Virus record (IMG/VR): IMGVR_UViG_3300006802_000307
Coordinates: 1 to 32,127 of that record
Reading direction: 5' to 3' (one strand)
Length of the DNA stretch: 32,127 nt
From: a virus
Part shown: one piece after another, positions 1 through 5,898 of the stretch
Layout: each line of letters starts with the position of its first letter
Position numbering within the stretch: the stretch's first letter is position 1
The notes under the pieces: generated by a model
The model's database searches: none
The model's input: the letters and a program-made list of their open reading frames with translations, nothing else
What the model was told of the DNA's origin: nothing
Made by a program: the position numbers and the translations under genes

Positions 1-7
1 CCATTTT

Positions 8-310
8 ATGCTCTGGCAATATTTAAAAGGAGATAAAAGACCAGAAGTTTGTAATGTAGCTTTGGTATCAGAAATATTTATTTACAAAGAGATTGGTTTA
101 ATAACAGAAGAAGAGATGGAAAGAATGATTAGTCTTTTAGCATCTGATGATGAAGATAACTTCTTTATAGGACTTACTACCTTTGAATATTTCTATAATA
201 ATTTAGATGATAAGGCTAAGAAAAACAAAAAGAAGTATCTGATAAAGAATCAGGATGAGATATTTAAAAACATTATGAAGTTAAAAAAAGAAGAAATCGT
301 TTCACATTAA
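8..310 (+). CDS. Small acidic protein with 'LLxSxDEDN' motif; possibly 5' partial
   Basis: I do not recognise a named family. The reading frame is open to the left edge of the window (two codons before this ATG), so the true start may lie outside and the gene may be longer than 100 aa. Residues 32-62 contain a helical phrase of the form TEEEMERMISLLAS-DDEDN-FFIGLTTFEYF. The same phrase occurs in three other products of this window (7982-8365, 8355-8666, and residues 228-262 of 11349-12494), so it belongs to a family that has spread within this genome. The C-terminal third is rich in Lys and looks soluble. Its TAA stop overlaps the stop of the facing minus-strand gene (307-606). Function is unknown. 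The coding call is supported by the family resemblance. Confidence 0.7.
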   Translation: MLWQYLKGDKRPEVCNVALVSEIFIYKEIGLITEEEMERMISLLASDDEDNFFIGLTTFEYFYNNLDDKAKKNKKKYLIKNQDEIFKNIMKLKKEEIVSH

Positions 311-606
311 GCTTCTTTGTTATCTAAGTTATTAGAATATTCATCTAAAAGATCTTTACTCAGCTTTTCATTAATGATTGATAGCATAACAATAGAGGCA
401 GCTTCTTTCCATGTTTCATCAACAATTTCTGATAATACATCTAAAGGAGTTGCTGTTTTTAATATTTCACCTGTTCTTATGTGAATATTAGTTCCGGCAT
501 CAGGATTTTTAACACTTACAAATGTAAGTCTAGTTATGTGTGCAACATTCAGTCTTTCAAAGTATCTGGAACCATCAGCATCTCTAAATTCAACTCCTAT
601 AAACAT
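307..606 (-). CDS. Small conserved phage-type protein, FlbD-like fold (weak)
   Basis: A 99-aa product with no certain function. The N-terminal half (MFIGVEFRDADGSRYFERLN, then VAHITRL and an HIRTGEIL-like strand near residue 46) has the layout of short FlbD-like phage proteins: a first strand, a 'N-x-x-x-I' strand, and a final '(T)GE' strand. That comparison is from memory and is weak. The C-terminal half (residues 55-99) is a predicted acidic helical tail. On the minus strand it faces two plus-strand genes: its stop overlaps the stop of the gene ending at 310, and its ATG (604-606) is separated from the divergent start at 640 by only 33 AT-rich bases. A plus-strand extension covering 481-639 competes for the same DNA but has unnatural composition, so I prefer this minus-strand reading. 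Confidence 0.65.
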   Translation of the reverse strand: MFIGVEFRDADGSRYFERLNVAHITRLTFVSVKNPDAGTNIHIRTGEILKTATPLDVLSEIVDETWKEAASIVMLSIINEKLSKDLLDEYSNNLDNKEA

Positions 607-639
607 GAAACTTCTTTTATTATAAATATAATATATTAT
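607..639. promoter_or_regulatory. 33-bp divergent intergenic region
   Basis: This gap separates the ATG of the minus-strand gene at 606 from the ATG at 640. It is almost pure A/T, with alternating TATAAATATAATATATTATA on the plus strand. Promoter elements for both directions would have to lie here or inside the neighbouring coding regions. I see no exact Bacteroidota TAnnTTTG element, only the near match TATATTTA on the minus strand. Confidence 0.35.
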
Positions 640-1017
640 ATGCTAACAGTAAAATTAATTAAGAAAAACGGCAAGCTTGACTATGTTGATAAAAAAGATA
701 AAGTCAAGTATAATTTGTTCTTAGATAAAGTATCTGAAGGAGACACTGTTGAAATATTTTTTAATATTCAGACAGATAAAGCTTCAACAGCTCAAATATC
801 TAAAGTTCATGCATGCATAAGACACATAGCAAAAGAACTAGGTTATTCTTTTGATGATATGAAGTCTATGATAAAAATGAAGTCAGGTCTAACATTTTTA
901 GATGGAGAAGATAATGTAATTAACAAATCTTTTGCTGAATGTTCTAAAGATGAAATGAGTTTGACTATACAAACTTGTGAAGATATAGCAAGAGATAATG
1001 GAATTATTCTTGGGTAG
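640..1017 (+). CDS. NinB-like recombination-associated protein (tentative)
   Basis: The 125-aa product begins MLTVKLIKKNGKLDYVDKKD. An earlier in-frame ATG at 481 exists, but it would run through the antisense of the 307-606 gene and give a low-complexity N-terminus, so I place the start at 640. The middle and end (HACIRHIAKELGYSFDDMK near residue 57, then SKDEMSLTIQTCEDIARDNG at the C-terminus) recall NinB/YbcN-type phage proteins. In those, a 'HAxIRxIA' helix is followed by a 'skDEfxxxIexixxxAxxxGI' helix. NinB proteins act with phage homologous recombination. No catalytic motif is known to me that would settle this, so the assignment is tentative. The TAG stop overlaps the 3' end of the facing minus-strand gene (1004-1318) by 14 bp. 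Confidence 0.6.
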   Translation: MLTVKLIKKNGKLDYVDKKDKVKYNLFLDKVSEGDTVEIFFNIQTDKASTAQISKVHACIRHIAKELGYSFDDMKSMIKMKSGLTFLDGEDNVINKSFAECSKDEMSLTIQTCEDIARDNGIILG

Positions 1018-1318
1018 GAGGTACATAACCTTCATCCTCCGGTTCTAAAATTTCTTTTTCTTCATACAGATTAGCCTTCTTAGCATTATTTTCAATATCT
1101 GCTAGAAGAATAGTTAATGTATAGAAAGCTCTTTCCCAGTCATTCATGTCTTCATACTTACCTTCCATTACTTGCTTAAGATGCTTTTCTCTTTCATCAT
1201 CATCTTTAATATGTTGAAACAGATAAAAAAGAGCAGCTTTTGCCATTAGGTAATATGATTTATTTACTTTGATCTCTACAAGAGCATCATCTTTTAACTC
1301 TTTAACTTTAATAGCCAT
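1004..1318 (-). CDS. Conserved phage protein of unknown function, helical, acidic C-terminus
   Basis: A 104-aa product beginning MAIKVKELKDDALVEIKVNK and continuing SYYLMAKAALFYLFQHI. From memory, this 'KVKELKDDALVxVKVNKxYYLM' opening occurs in small proteins of other Bacteroidota phages, but I cannot name a function. Residues 20-85 look all-helical, and the end is acidic (EEKEILEPEDEGYVPPTQE). A start 39 codons further upstream would read antisense through the uracil-DNA glycosylase and gives an unnatural leader, so I use the ATG at 1316-1318. That ATG overlaps the UDG ATG on the other strand (CATG at 1316-1319). The promoter must therefore lie inside the UDG coding region. The gene converges with 640-1017. 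Confidence 0.75.
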   Translation of the reverse strand: MAIKVKELKDDALVEIKVNKSYYLMAKAALFYLFQHIKDDDEREKHLKQVMEGKYEDMNDWERAFYTLTILLADIENNAKKANLYEEKEILEPEDEGYVPPTQE

Positions 1319-2033
1319 GAATAAAACTTTAGATTTAGACGAAATTAAAGAAAAAATATTAGAAAAACTAAAAAGTTCCGGGTGGGATAGAATTTTAAAA
1401 GGTTTTATCAAAAGTTCTGAATTTGATGCTATCATAAAAGAACTTGTTAAACAATCACGGGATGGTAAAAAATTTACACCAACACTTAAGTATATCTTTA
1501 GAGCTTTTGAGGAATGTCCTTATGAAGATCTTAAAGTTGTTATGGTTGGTCAGGATCCTTATCCAGGATTTGAAGTTGCTGATGGCATAGCATTCAGCTG
1601 CAGCAGAAAAGAATATGAGCAACCTAGCCTTAAGTATATGCTAGATGCTATTGACAGAACAGTTTATGATAATAAAAAGATTGTTGATAGAAATCTAGAT
1701 TTAAAAAGATGGAGTAACCAAGGTATGTTAATGCTTAACACAGCTTTAACAACTAATATTGGTAAAATTGGTCAACATTACTTAATTTGGAAACCTTTTA
1801 TTGCTTATTTATTTGATTGGCTTACTTGGCATAACAATGGACTTGTGTATATCTATTTAGGTGCAGAAGCTAAGAAATGGTCAGATGTGGTAAATGACAA
1901 TAATTATAAACTGTATGCTTCTCATCCTGCTAGTGCTGCTTATAGCAAAAGTGCTGAATGGAATTGCGGAGATGTGTTTGTAAAGACTACACAAATTGTA
2001 AAAGAAAATTATAATCACGAAATAGAATGGTAG
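1317..2033 (+). CDS. ung: Uracil-DNA glycosylase, family 1
   Basis: A 238-aa enzyme that would excise uracil from DNA in the cytoplasm, leaving an abasic site for base-excision repair. The water-activating motif is GQDPYPGFEVADGIAFS at residues 78-94, with catalytic Asp80 and the thymine-excluding Tyr82. The usual His after that Tyr is Pro, a variation I associate with phage forms. LNTALT (140-145) is the uracil-binding Asn motif, and SHPASAAY (202-209) is the His-containing leucine-loop motif, here without the usual SPLS. Length is normal for family 1. An ORF start at 1269 exists, but MNKTLDLDEI at 1317 fits the family and avoids an antisense leader. Its ATG overlaps the start of the divergent gene. 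It overlaps the next gene by 7 bp and heads the replication block. Confidence 0.93.
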   Translation: MNKTLDLDEIKEKILEKLKSSGWDRILKGFIKSSEFDAIIKELVKQSRDGKKFTPTLKYIFRAFEECPYEDLKVVMVGQDPYPGFEVADGIAFSCSRKEYEQPSLKYMLDAIDRTVYDNKKIVDRNLDLKRWSNQGMLMLNTALTTNIGKIGQHYLIWKPFIAYLFDWLTWHNNGLVYIYLGAEAKKWSDVVNDNNYKLYASHPASAAYSKSAEWNCGDVFVKTTQIVKENYNHEIEW

Positions 2034-2611
2034 ATATATTTAATAAGCTCATAAAAGCTGGTTTAACTCCTAATACATTTTATGTATTGTACTGTATTAA
2101 GAATAAAACAAAACCAGCTGATTTTGTATCTCTTGAGTTAGAAAAACACAGACTTATAGAGAACGAATGGATAACAAAAGATTTTAAATTATCAGATAAA
2201 AGTGTTATCTTTATCCAAGAAATAGATTCCTATTTCAGAAAGAAAAAGAAAGAAACTTCTCAAGATTTAATGGGTGATAGCTTTATCAGTAAGATCAAGT
2301 CTTATAATGAACTATTCCCCAAGCTTAAGCTCCAAAGTGGCAAGTATGCTAGAGTAAATGCTAAAACTTTAGAAGGAAACTTTAGATGGTTTTTTAAAGA
2401 ATATGATTATGATTGGGATACAATACTAAAAGCAACTCAAAGATATGTAAGCGAGTACAGTCTAAACAATTATGCTTACATGCGCACAGCACAATACTTT
2501 ATTAGAAAACAAAACATTGACAAGTCTTTTGATTCAGACCTTGCTACTTATTGTGAGATAGTGATGTCAGACTTAGATGACTTTAATTACTTCAAAGAAA
2601 ATGTAATTTAA
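2027..2611 (+). CDS. Winged-helix-like phage replication protein (possible initiator or helicase loader)
   Basis: A 194-aa product. Residues 1-65 look like a small winged-helix domain: a helix with LTPNTFYVLYCIKNKTKP, then a recognition-type helix ELEKHRLIENEWI and a wing. A Lys-rich linker (RKKKKETS) follows. Residues 85-194 form a second domain (YNELFPKLKLQSGKYARVNA, FRWFFKEYDYDWDTILKAT, YMRTAQYFIRK), a pattern I associate with conserved proteins beside phage DnaB helicases. A DNA-binding domain plus a second domain directly upstream of the helicase suggests an origin-binding protein or helicase loader. This is inference from position and architecture; no catalytic motif is visible. It overlaps UDG by 7 bp and the next gene by 1 bp (TAATG), consistent with translational coupling. 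Confidence 0.75.
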   Translation: MVDIFNKLIKAGLTPNTFYVLYCIKNKTKPADFVSLELEKHRLIENEWITKDFKLSDKSVIFIQEIDSYFRKKKKETSQDLMGDSFISKIKSYNELFPKLKLQSGKYARVNAKTLEGNFRWFFKEYDYDWDTILKATQRYVSEYSLNNYAYMRTAQYFIRKQNIDKSFDSDLATYCEIVMSDLDDFNYFKENVI

Positions 2612-2796
2612 TGAGTAAATATAAAAACTTAATATTACTAGTTACTGCAATTATTGGAACTGTAATAGGATACAATCTAGGAAAACTGTTCCTAGATATC
2701 ACTTTAGTTGATTATATACTAATTGAACTAATTATCTCTTTATTTCATTACTTATACAATAGTGTTAAAAGAGATCTTATAAAACAAGAAATATAG
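2611..2796 (+). CDS. Small two-helix membrane protein
   Basis: A 61-aa product with two hydrophobic segments, residues about 7-24 (ILLVTAIIGTVIGYNLG) and about 32-50 (LVDYILIELIISLFHYLY), joined by a short loop. The C-terminus is positively charged (KRDLIKQE). This suggests a hairpin in the inner membrane with both ends in the cytoplasm. I do not recognise a family. The first helix has a glycine pattern (GTVIGYNLG) typical of tight helix packing. It starts at TAATG overlapping the previous stop and ends immediately before the helicase ATG with no gap. It may anchor replication proteins to the membrane or be an unrelated host-acting peptide; the sequence does not decide. Confidence 0.65.
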   Translation: MSKYKNLILLVTAIIGTVIGYNLGKLFLDITLVDYILIELIISLFHYLYNSVKRDLIKQEI

Positions 2797-3813
2797 ATGG
2801 AAAGATTTAATGGAGCAAAACCGTTAATTCCTGTAAGTGAGAGAGATGCTCTTAGAAAAGCAATCATTAAAATTAAAGCTAGAAAGACAGGGCAGTTAAA
2901 ATTTCTTAAGACAGCTTGGCCTAAATTTAATGATGCTTTTTGTGATGGCTTGGAATGGCGTACAATTACTGTTGTTGGAGCAAGACCTGGTACAGGTAAG
3001 ACATTGTTTATGGAACAACTTGTTTCTGATATAATTGACATTAACACAGACCAGGAATTTAGAGTATTAAAATTTCAAATGGAAATGCTTGATGAAACAA
3101 GTGGTGTAAGAAAGTTATCTCAGCATACAGGTAAAGACTACAACACTCTTATGAGTAAAGAAGAATCTTTAGAGGATCAGATTTATTGGAAGTGTGTTGA
3201 GTTGTATGAAAAAACAGCTGATAAGGATTTTGTAAATGTTATTTATGATCCTTGTACAATAGATACAATGTGTGCAACCATACATTATGAGTTGGAAAAA
3301 TATAAAAGAGTAGTTGGAAAAGATGATGATGGAAATCCTATTTATCAATACACTAATACTTTGGTTACCATAGATCACTCTGCTTTATTTAAACAAGCCA
3401 AGAATGAGCGTGATAAGTTTCAGACTTTGAATGCATTGGGTGAAGCTTTGACTTATATGAAGAAGCATTATCCTATAGCATTTATTGTTCTTAGTCAGCT
3501 AAATAGAAATATAGATGACCCTAAAAGAACAATGGATGGTGAATATGGTAACTATGTCTTAGATTCTGATATCTATGGTTCTGATGCTTTACTTCAGCAT
3601 GCTGATGTTGTAGTTGGTATTAACAAACCTTCTTTAAGAAAGATAAGACAGTATGGTCCGGAAAGATTTATTATTGATGATCCAGACTTATTACCATTTC
3701 ACTTCCTTAAGTCTAGAAATGGTACTACAAGGTTAAGCTTTTTCAGATTTGATAGAAACACTATCAGAATTGAACAAGCTCCAACTCCAGGTTCAGGAAT
3801 TAAAATAACATAA
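2797..3813 (+). CDS. Replicative DNA helicase, DnaB/SF4 family, lacking the N-terminal domain
   Basis: A 338-aa hexameric-type 5'-3' helicase core that would unwind DNA at the phage fork. Walker A is GARPGTGKT (61-69). The H1a strand with the catalytic-type Glu is FQMEML (93-98). Walker B is LVTIDH (189-194), with the usual second acidic residue replaced by His. The sensor-like motif is LSQLNR (232-237). GSDALLQHADVVVGI (261-275) and KSRNG (305-309) carry the conserved H4 and arginine-finger region. It lacks the DnaB N-terminal collar domain, so it is shorter than bacterial DnaB (about 450-470 aa), as in many phage SF4 helicases. It lies between the winged-helix/membrane gene pair and the Sak4-SSB genes, and starts with no gap after the previous stop. 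Confidence 0.92.
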   Translation: MERFNGAKPLIPVSERDALRKAIIKIKARKTGQLKFLKTAWPKFNDAFCDGLEWRTITVVGARPGTGKTLFMEQLVSDIIDINTDQEFRVLKFQMEMLDETSGVRKLSQHTGKDYNTLMSKEESLEDQIYWKCVELYEKTADKDFVNVIYDPCTIDTMCATIHYELEKYKRVVGKDDDGNPIYQYTNTLVTIDHSALFKQAKNERDKFQTLNALGEALTYMKKHYPIAFIVLSQLNRNIDDPKRTMDGEYGNYVLDSDIYGSDALLQHADVVVGINKPSLRKIRQYGPERFIIDDPDLLPFHFLKSRNGTTRLSFFRFDRNTIRIEQAPTPGSGIKIT

Positions 3814-3815
3814 TA

Positions 3816-4436
3816 ATGATTGACAGAAAAAGAAAAGAGGCTGAGTTTTTTGCTGAGCACAAAGAAACTTTTAAAAAGTTAAAGTTACATGATCCTTTCT
3901 TTACAATTAAAACAGCTTTCTATAAGAAAGGTAAAGAAGGAAGACAAGTACAATTTTTTGAGTGGGAGCTTGAAAAAGGTGCTGACATTTACGTAGAATT
4001 TTATGATTATGAAGAAACATCTCATGGTAAAGATATGGTACCTATGTATGAAAGCAGAAATCTGTTTAAGTATACACACAATCCATTCTTTAAAGAAGAA
4101 TATGACATTAAATCTAATGTGAATAAAAAAGGTGAAGAATACATTACTTATATGATTCCTGTATCTGAATTGTCTGTTGTTCTGAAAGATGGTAATATGA
4201 TTACATATCCTGATTTTGAAGCTGGTAATTATATAGAACCGCAAGAACAATCTAAGATTAGCATTTTCCCGGATTTTGAGCAAGAGTTAGGACTAAACAG
4301 TTCTTCTGAAGATGCTCCTTTTAGTGAAATGACTATTAAAGATTTTTGTGCAGTGATGTTTAAAAAACCAGTAAGTGATAAAGAATGGTTAAATAATTTA
4401 ATTAAAAACGCAAAGTATGGAAATAGTACTTCCTAA
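3816..4436 (+). CDS. Conserved replication-block protein of unknown function
   Basis: A 206-aa product I cannot assign. Residues 1-130 alternate short beta-like segments with aromatic and charged residues (for example QVQFFEWELEKGADIYVEFY at 44-63 and YITYMIPVSELSVV at 109-122), which would fit a small beta-rich domain. After an acidic linker, residues 172-196 (MTIKDFCAVMFKKPVSDKEW plus LNNLI) form a short helical module. The form 'MT(I/L)(K/R)D(F/Y)xAxxxKxPxSxxxWL' is familiar to me as a C-terminal tag on unrelated small phage proteins. The gene overlaps the Sak4 gene by 20 bp, so it is probably co-translated with the recombination/SSB genes. It could be an accessory of helicase or SSB; this is only inferred from position. 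Confidence 0.8.
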   Translation: MIDRKRKEAEFFAEHKETFKKLKLHDPFFTIKTAFYKKGKEGRQVQFFEWELEKGADIYVEFYDYEETSHGKDMVPMYESRNLFKYTHNPFFKEEYDIKSNVNKKGEEYITYMIPVSELSVVLKDGNMITYPDFEAGNYIEPQEQSKISIFPDFEQELGLNSSSEDAPFSEMTIKDFCAVMFKKPVSDKEWLNNLIKNAKYGNSTS

Positions 4437-5139
4437 AAAGAAGGTATCTGCTACCAGAACTAATCCTAAAAGAATGATTATTTATTCTAAACCTAAGACA
4501 GGTAAAACAACTGCCTTTGCTGGTTTAGATGATAACCTGATTATTGATTTAGAAAATGGTTCTGATTATGTAGAAGCTTTGAAAGTAAAAGCTAATAGTT
4601 TAGAAGAGCTGATTGCTATTGGTAAACAGATTAAAGAACAAGGTAAACCTTACAAGTATGTTACTCTAGATACAGTAACAGCATTAGAAGATATGGTAAA
4701 GCCTTTAGCTGCAAAATTGTACCGGGAAACACCAATGGGTAAGAATTTTTCTGGTGATGATGTAATTAAATTACCAAATGGTGCTGGATATTTGTATATT
4801 CGGCAAGCATTTTTTCAAGTACTTGACTTTGTTGATACTCTTGCTGATACTGTGATACTATCAGGTCACATTAAAGATAAGCAGGTAGATGATAAAGGAG
4901 AGCTTGTTATGTCAGCTAATATAGATTTGACAGGTAAGATTAAATCTTTAATCTGTGCTAACGCAGATGCTATAGGTTATATGTTCAGAAAAGGTGATAA
5001 AGTAATTCTTAGTTTTAAAACTAATGAGGAAGTTACTTGTGGTGCAAGACCTGAACATTTAAGAAACCAAGAAATAGTTATTTCTGAATCAGTTGATGGT
5101 AAGATTATCACTCACTGGGATAGAGTATATGTTAAATAA
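4417..5139 (+). CDS. Sak4-like RecA-type ATPase (AAA_24), single-strand annealing/recombination
   Basis: A 240-aa small RecA-fold ATPase. Walker A is SKPKTGKTT (24-32) and Walker B is YVTLDTVT (81-88, Asp85). VILSGHIKDKQ (near 146-156) matches the strand with the conserved His seen in Sak4 proteins. LICANADAIGYMFRKG is the following conserved helix-strand. Length is typical (about 220-250 aa). Sak4 proteins are phage RecA/Rad51-core paralogues that promote single-strand annealing and depend on the cognate SSB. Here the SSB-like gene follows directly, which fits. It overlaps the preceding gene by 20 bp and ends 14 bases before the SSB ATG. Confidence 0.88.
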   Translation: MEIVLPKKKVSATRTNPKRMIIYSKPKTGKTTAFAGLDDNLIIDLENGSDYVEALKVKANSLEELIAIGKQIKEQGKPYKYVTLDTVTALEDMVKPLAAKLYRETPMGKNFSGDDVIKLPNGAGYLYIRQAFFQVLDFVDTLADTVILSGHIKDKQVDDKGELVMSANIDLTGKIKSLICANADAIGYMFRKGDKVILSFKTNEEVTCGARPEHLRNQEIVISESVDGKIITHWDRVYVK

Positions 5140-5153
5140 TAAAATAAAATAAA
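5140..5153 (+). promoter_or_regulatory. A/T-rich leader of the SSB gene with AAAAT units
   Basis: The 14 bases between the Sak4 stop and the SSB start, with the start itself, read TAAAATAAAATAAAATG, a triple AAAAT unit running into the ATG. There is no Shine-Dalgarno sequence. In Bacteroidota, efficient initiation is associated with A-rich, unstructured leaders rather than with a Shine-Dalgarno pairing. This is the one gene of the 1317-5834 block with such a spacer, so it may be translated independently and strongly. Confidence 0.45.
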
Positions 5154-5834
5154 ATGGGATTAAGTACAAAAGGATTAGTAGAATCAGCAGGGAGTGGAAT
5201 GCCTAAAACAATTTCTCCTGGTAATCATACATTGAAAATTAATAGAGTTTATCTAGAACCTTTTAAGTTTATTGATGATGCATATCATCTATATTTAGAT
5301 GTGGAGACAAAACCTATTGATGGGTTTGAAGGTTTTATGCTTGACAAAGATGATCCAACTAAAGGTAACCATAAAGGTCAGGTTGGTAGAGTTAAAGCTA
5401 GTCAATATGCATTTGCTGATGGTGAAACTAAATCAGGTATTAAAATTCAAAGAGATAGATCAATGTTGATCTTCTTGCAAAATTTGTGTAAAGCACTAGA
5501 TATTAATGAATGGTTTACATCTCAAGATGGTAAACATGATACTATTGAAGAATTTGTTAAAGGCTTTAATAATGATCAACCATTTAAAGATATTTATCTT
5601 GACATGTGTATTGCAGGTAAAGAGTATATGAGTAAGTCTGGCTACACAAATTATGATATGTGGCTTCCTAAATCTAGTAAAGATGGTTATGCATTTTCTG
5701 CAGAAGAAAGCGGTAAGACTGTAATCTTTAATGAGAATGACCACCTTAAAAAGCTAGAAGTTAAACAAGTAGATTCTTTTGGGAGTGATTTAGATATTGA
5801 TTCTAAGTCATCTTCTGACTTTTCCTTAGATTAA
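5154..5834 (+). CDS. Single-stranded DNA-binding protein-like, with acidic C-terminal tail
   Basis: A 226-aa product of the type found beside Sak4 in Bacteroidota phages. The N-terminal half has the pattern of an OB-fold: SPGNHTLKINRVYLEPFKFI (21-40), then AYHLYLDVETKPIDGFEGF (43-61), then a Lys/Gly-rich loop and KIQRDRSMLIFLQNLCKAL (97-115). The last 25 residues are acidic and Ser-rich and end SSSDFSLD, resembling the SSB tail that recruits partner proteins. No strict SSB signature is visible, so the call rests on architecture, tail and neighbours. It would coat single-stranded DNA for the helicase, polymerase and Sak4. A strong hairpin (5851-5884) follows 16 bp after its stop, closing this unit. 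Confidence 0.75.
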   Translation: MGLSTKGLVESAGSGMPKTISPGNHTLKINRVYLEPFKFIDDAYHLYLDVETKPIDGFEGFMLDKDDPTKGNHKGQVGRVKASQYAFADGETKSGIKIQRDRSMLIFLQNLCKALDINEWFTSQDGKHDTIEEFVKGFNNDQPFKDIYLDMCIAGKEYMSKSGYTNYDMWLPKSSKDGYAFSAEESGKTVIFNENDHLKKLEVKQVDSFGSDLDIDSKSSSDFSLD

Positions 5835-5850
5835 TTAGTTAATAGTTAAT

Positions 5851-5884
5851 AGAGGGGAGGTCAGATTTGGTCTCCCCTCTTTCT
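5851..5884 (+). terminator. GC-rich hairpin after SSB, rho-independent terminator-like
   Basis: AGAGGGGAG (5851-5859) pairs with CTCCCCTCT (5872-5880), a 9-bp perfect stem with a 12-nt loop, followed by TTCTATT. The U tract is short. It ends 18 nt before the primase ATG, so if it terminates, the next unit needs a promoter overlapping it. Confidence 0.75.
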
Positions 5885-5898
5885 ATTAAAACTTAATT

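Noticed and set aside
481-639. N-terminal extension of the 640-1017 gene to an ATG at 481
   Set aside because: It reads antisense to 307-606, gives a Ser/Ile/Tyr-rich unnatural segment, and MLTVKLIKKNGK is a normal protein start.
1016-1023. Perfect Shine-Dalgarno-like AGGAGGT on the plus strand
   Set aside because: No start codon follows at a suitable distance. It is the antisense of Pro/Thr codons (VPPT) in the minus-strand gene, and other genes in the window lack Shine-Dalgarno sequences.
1319-1435. Longer version of the minus-strand gene starting at 1435
   Set aside because: The added 39 residues are the antisense of the UDG and have hydrophobic, Ser/Phe-rich shadow composition.
3885-4283. 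132-aa minus-strand ORF
   Set aside because: Phe/Ile/Arg-rich composition typical of the antisense of a coding gene; it lies wholly inside the 3816-4436 gene.
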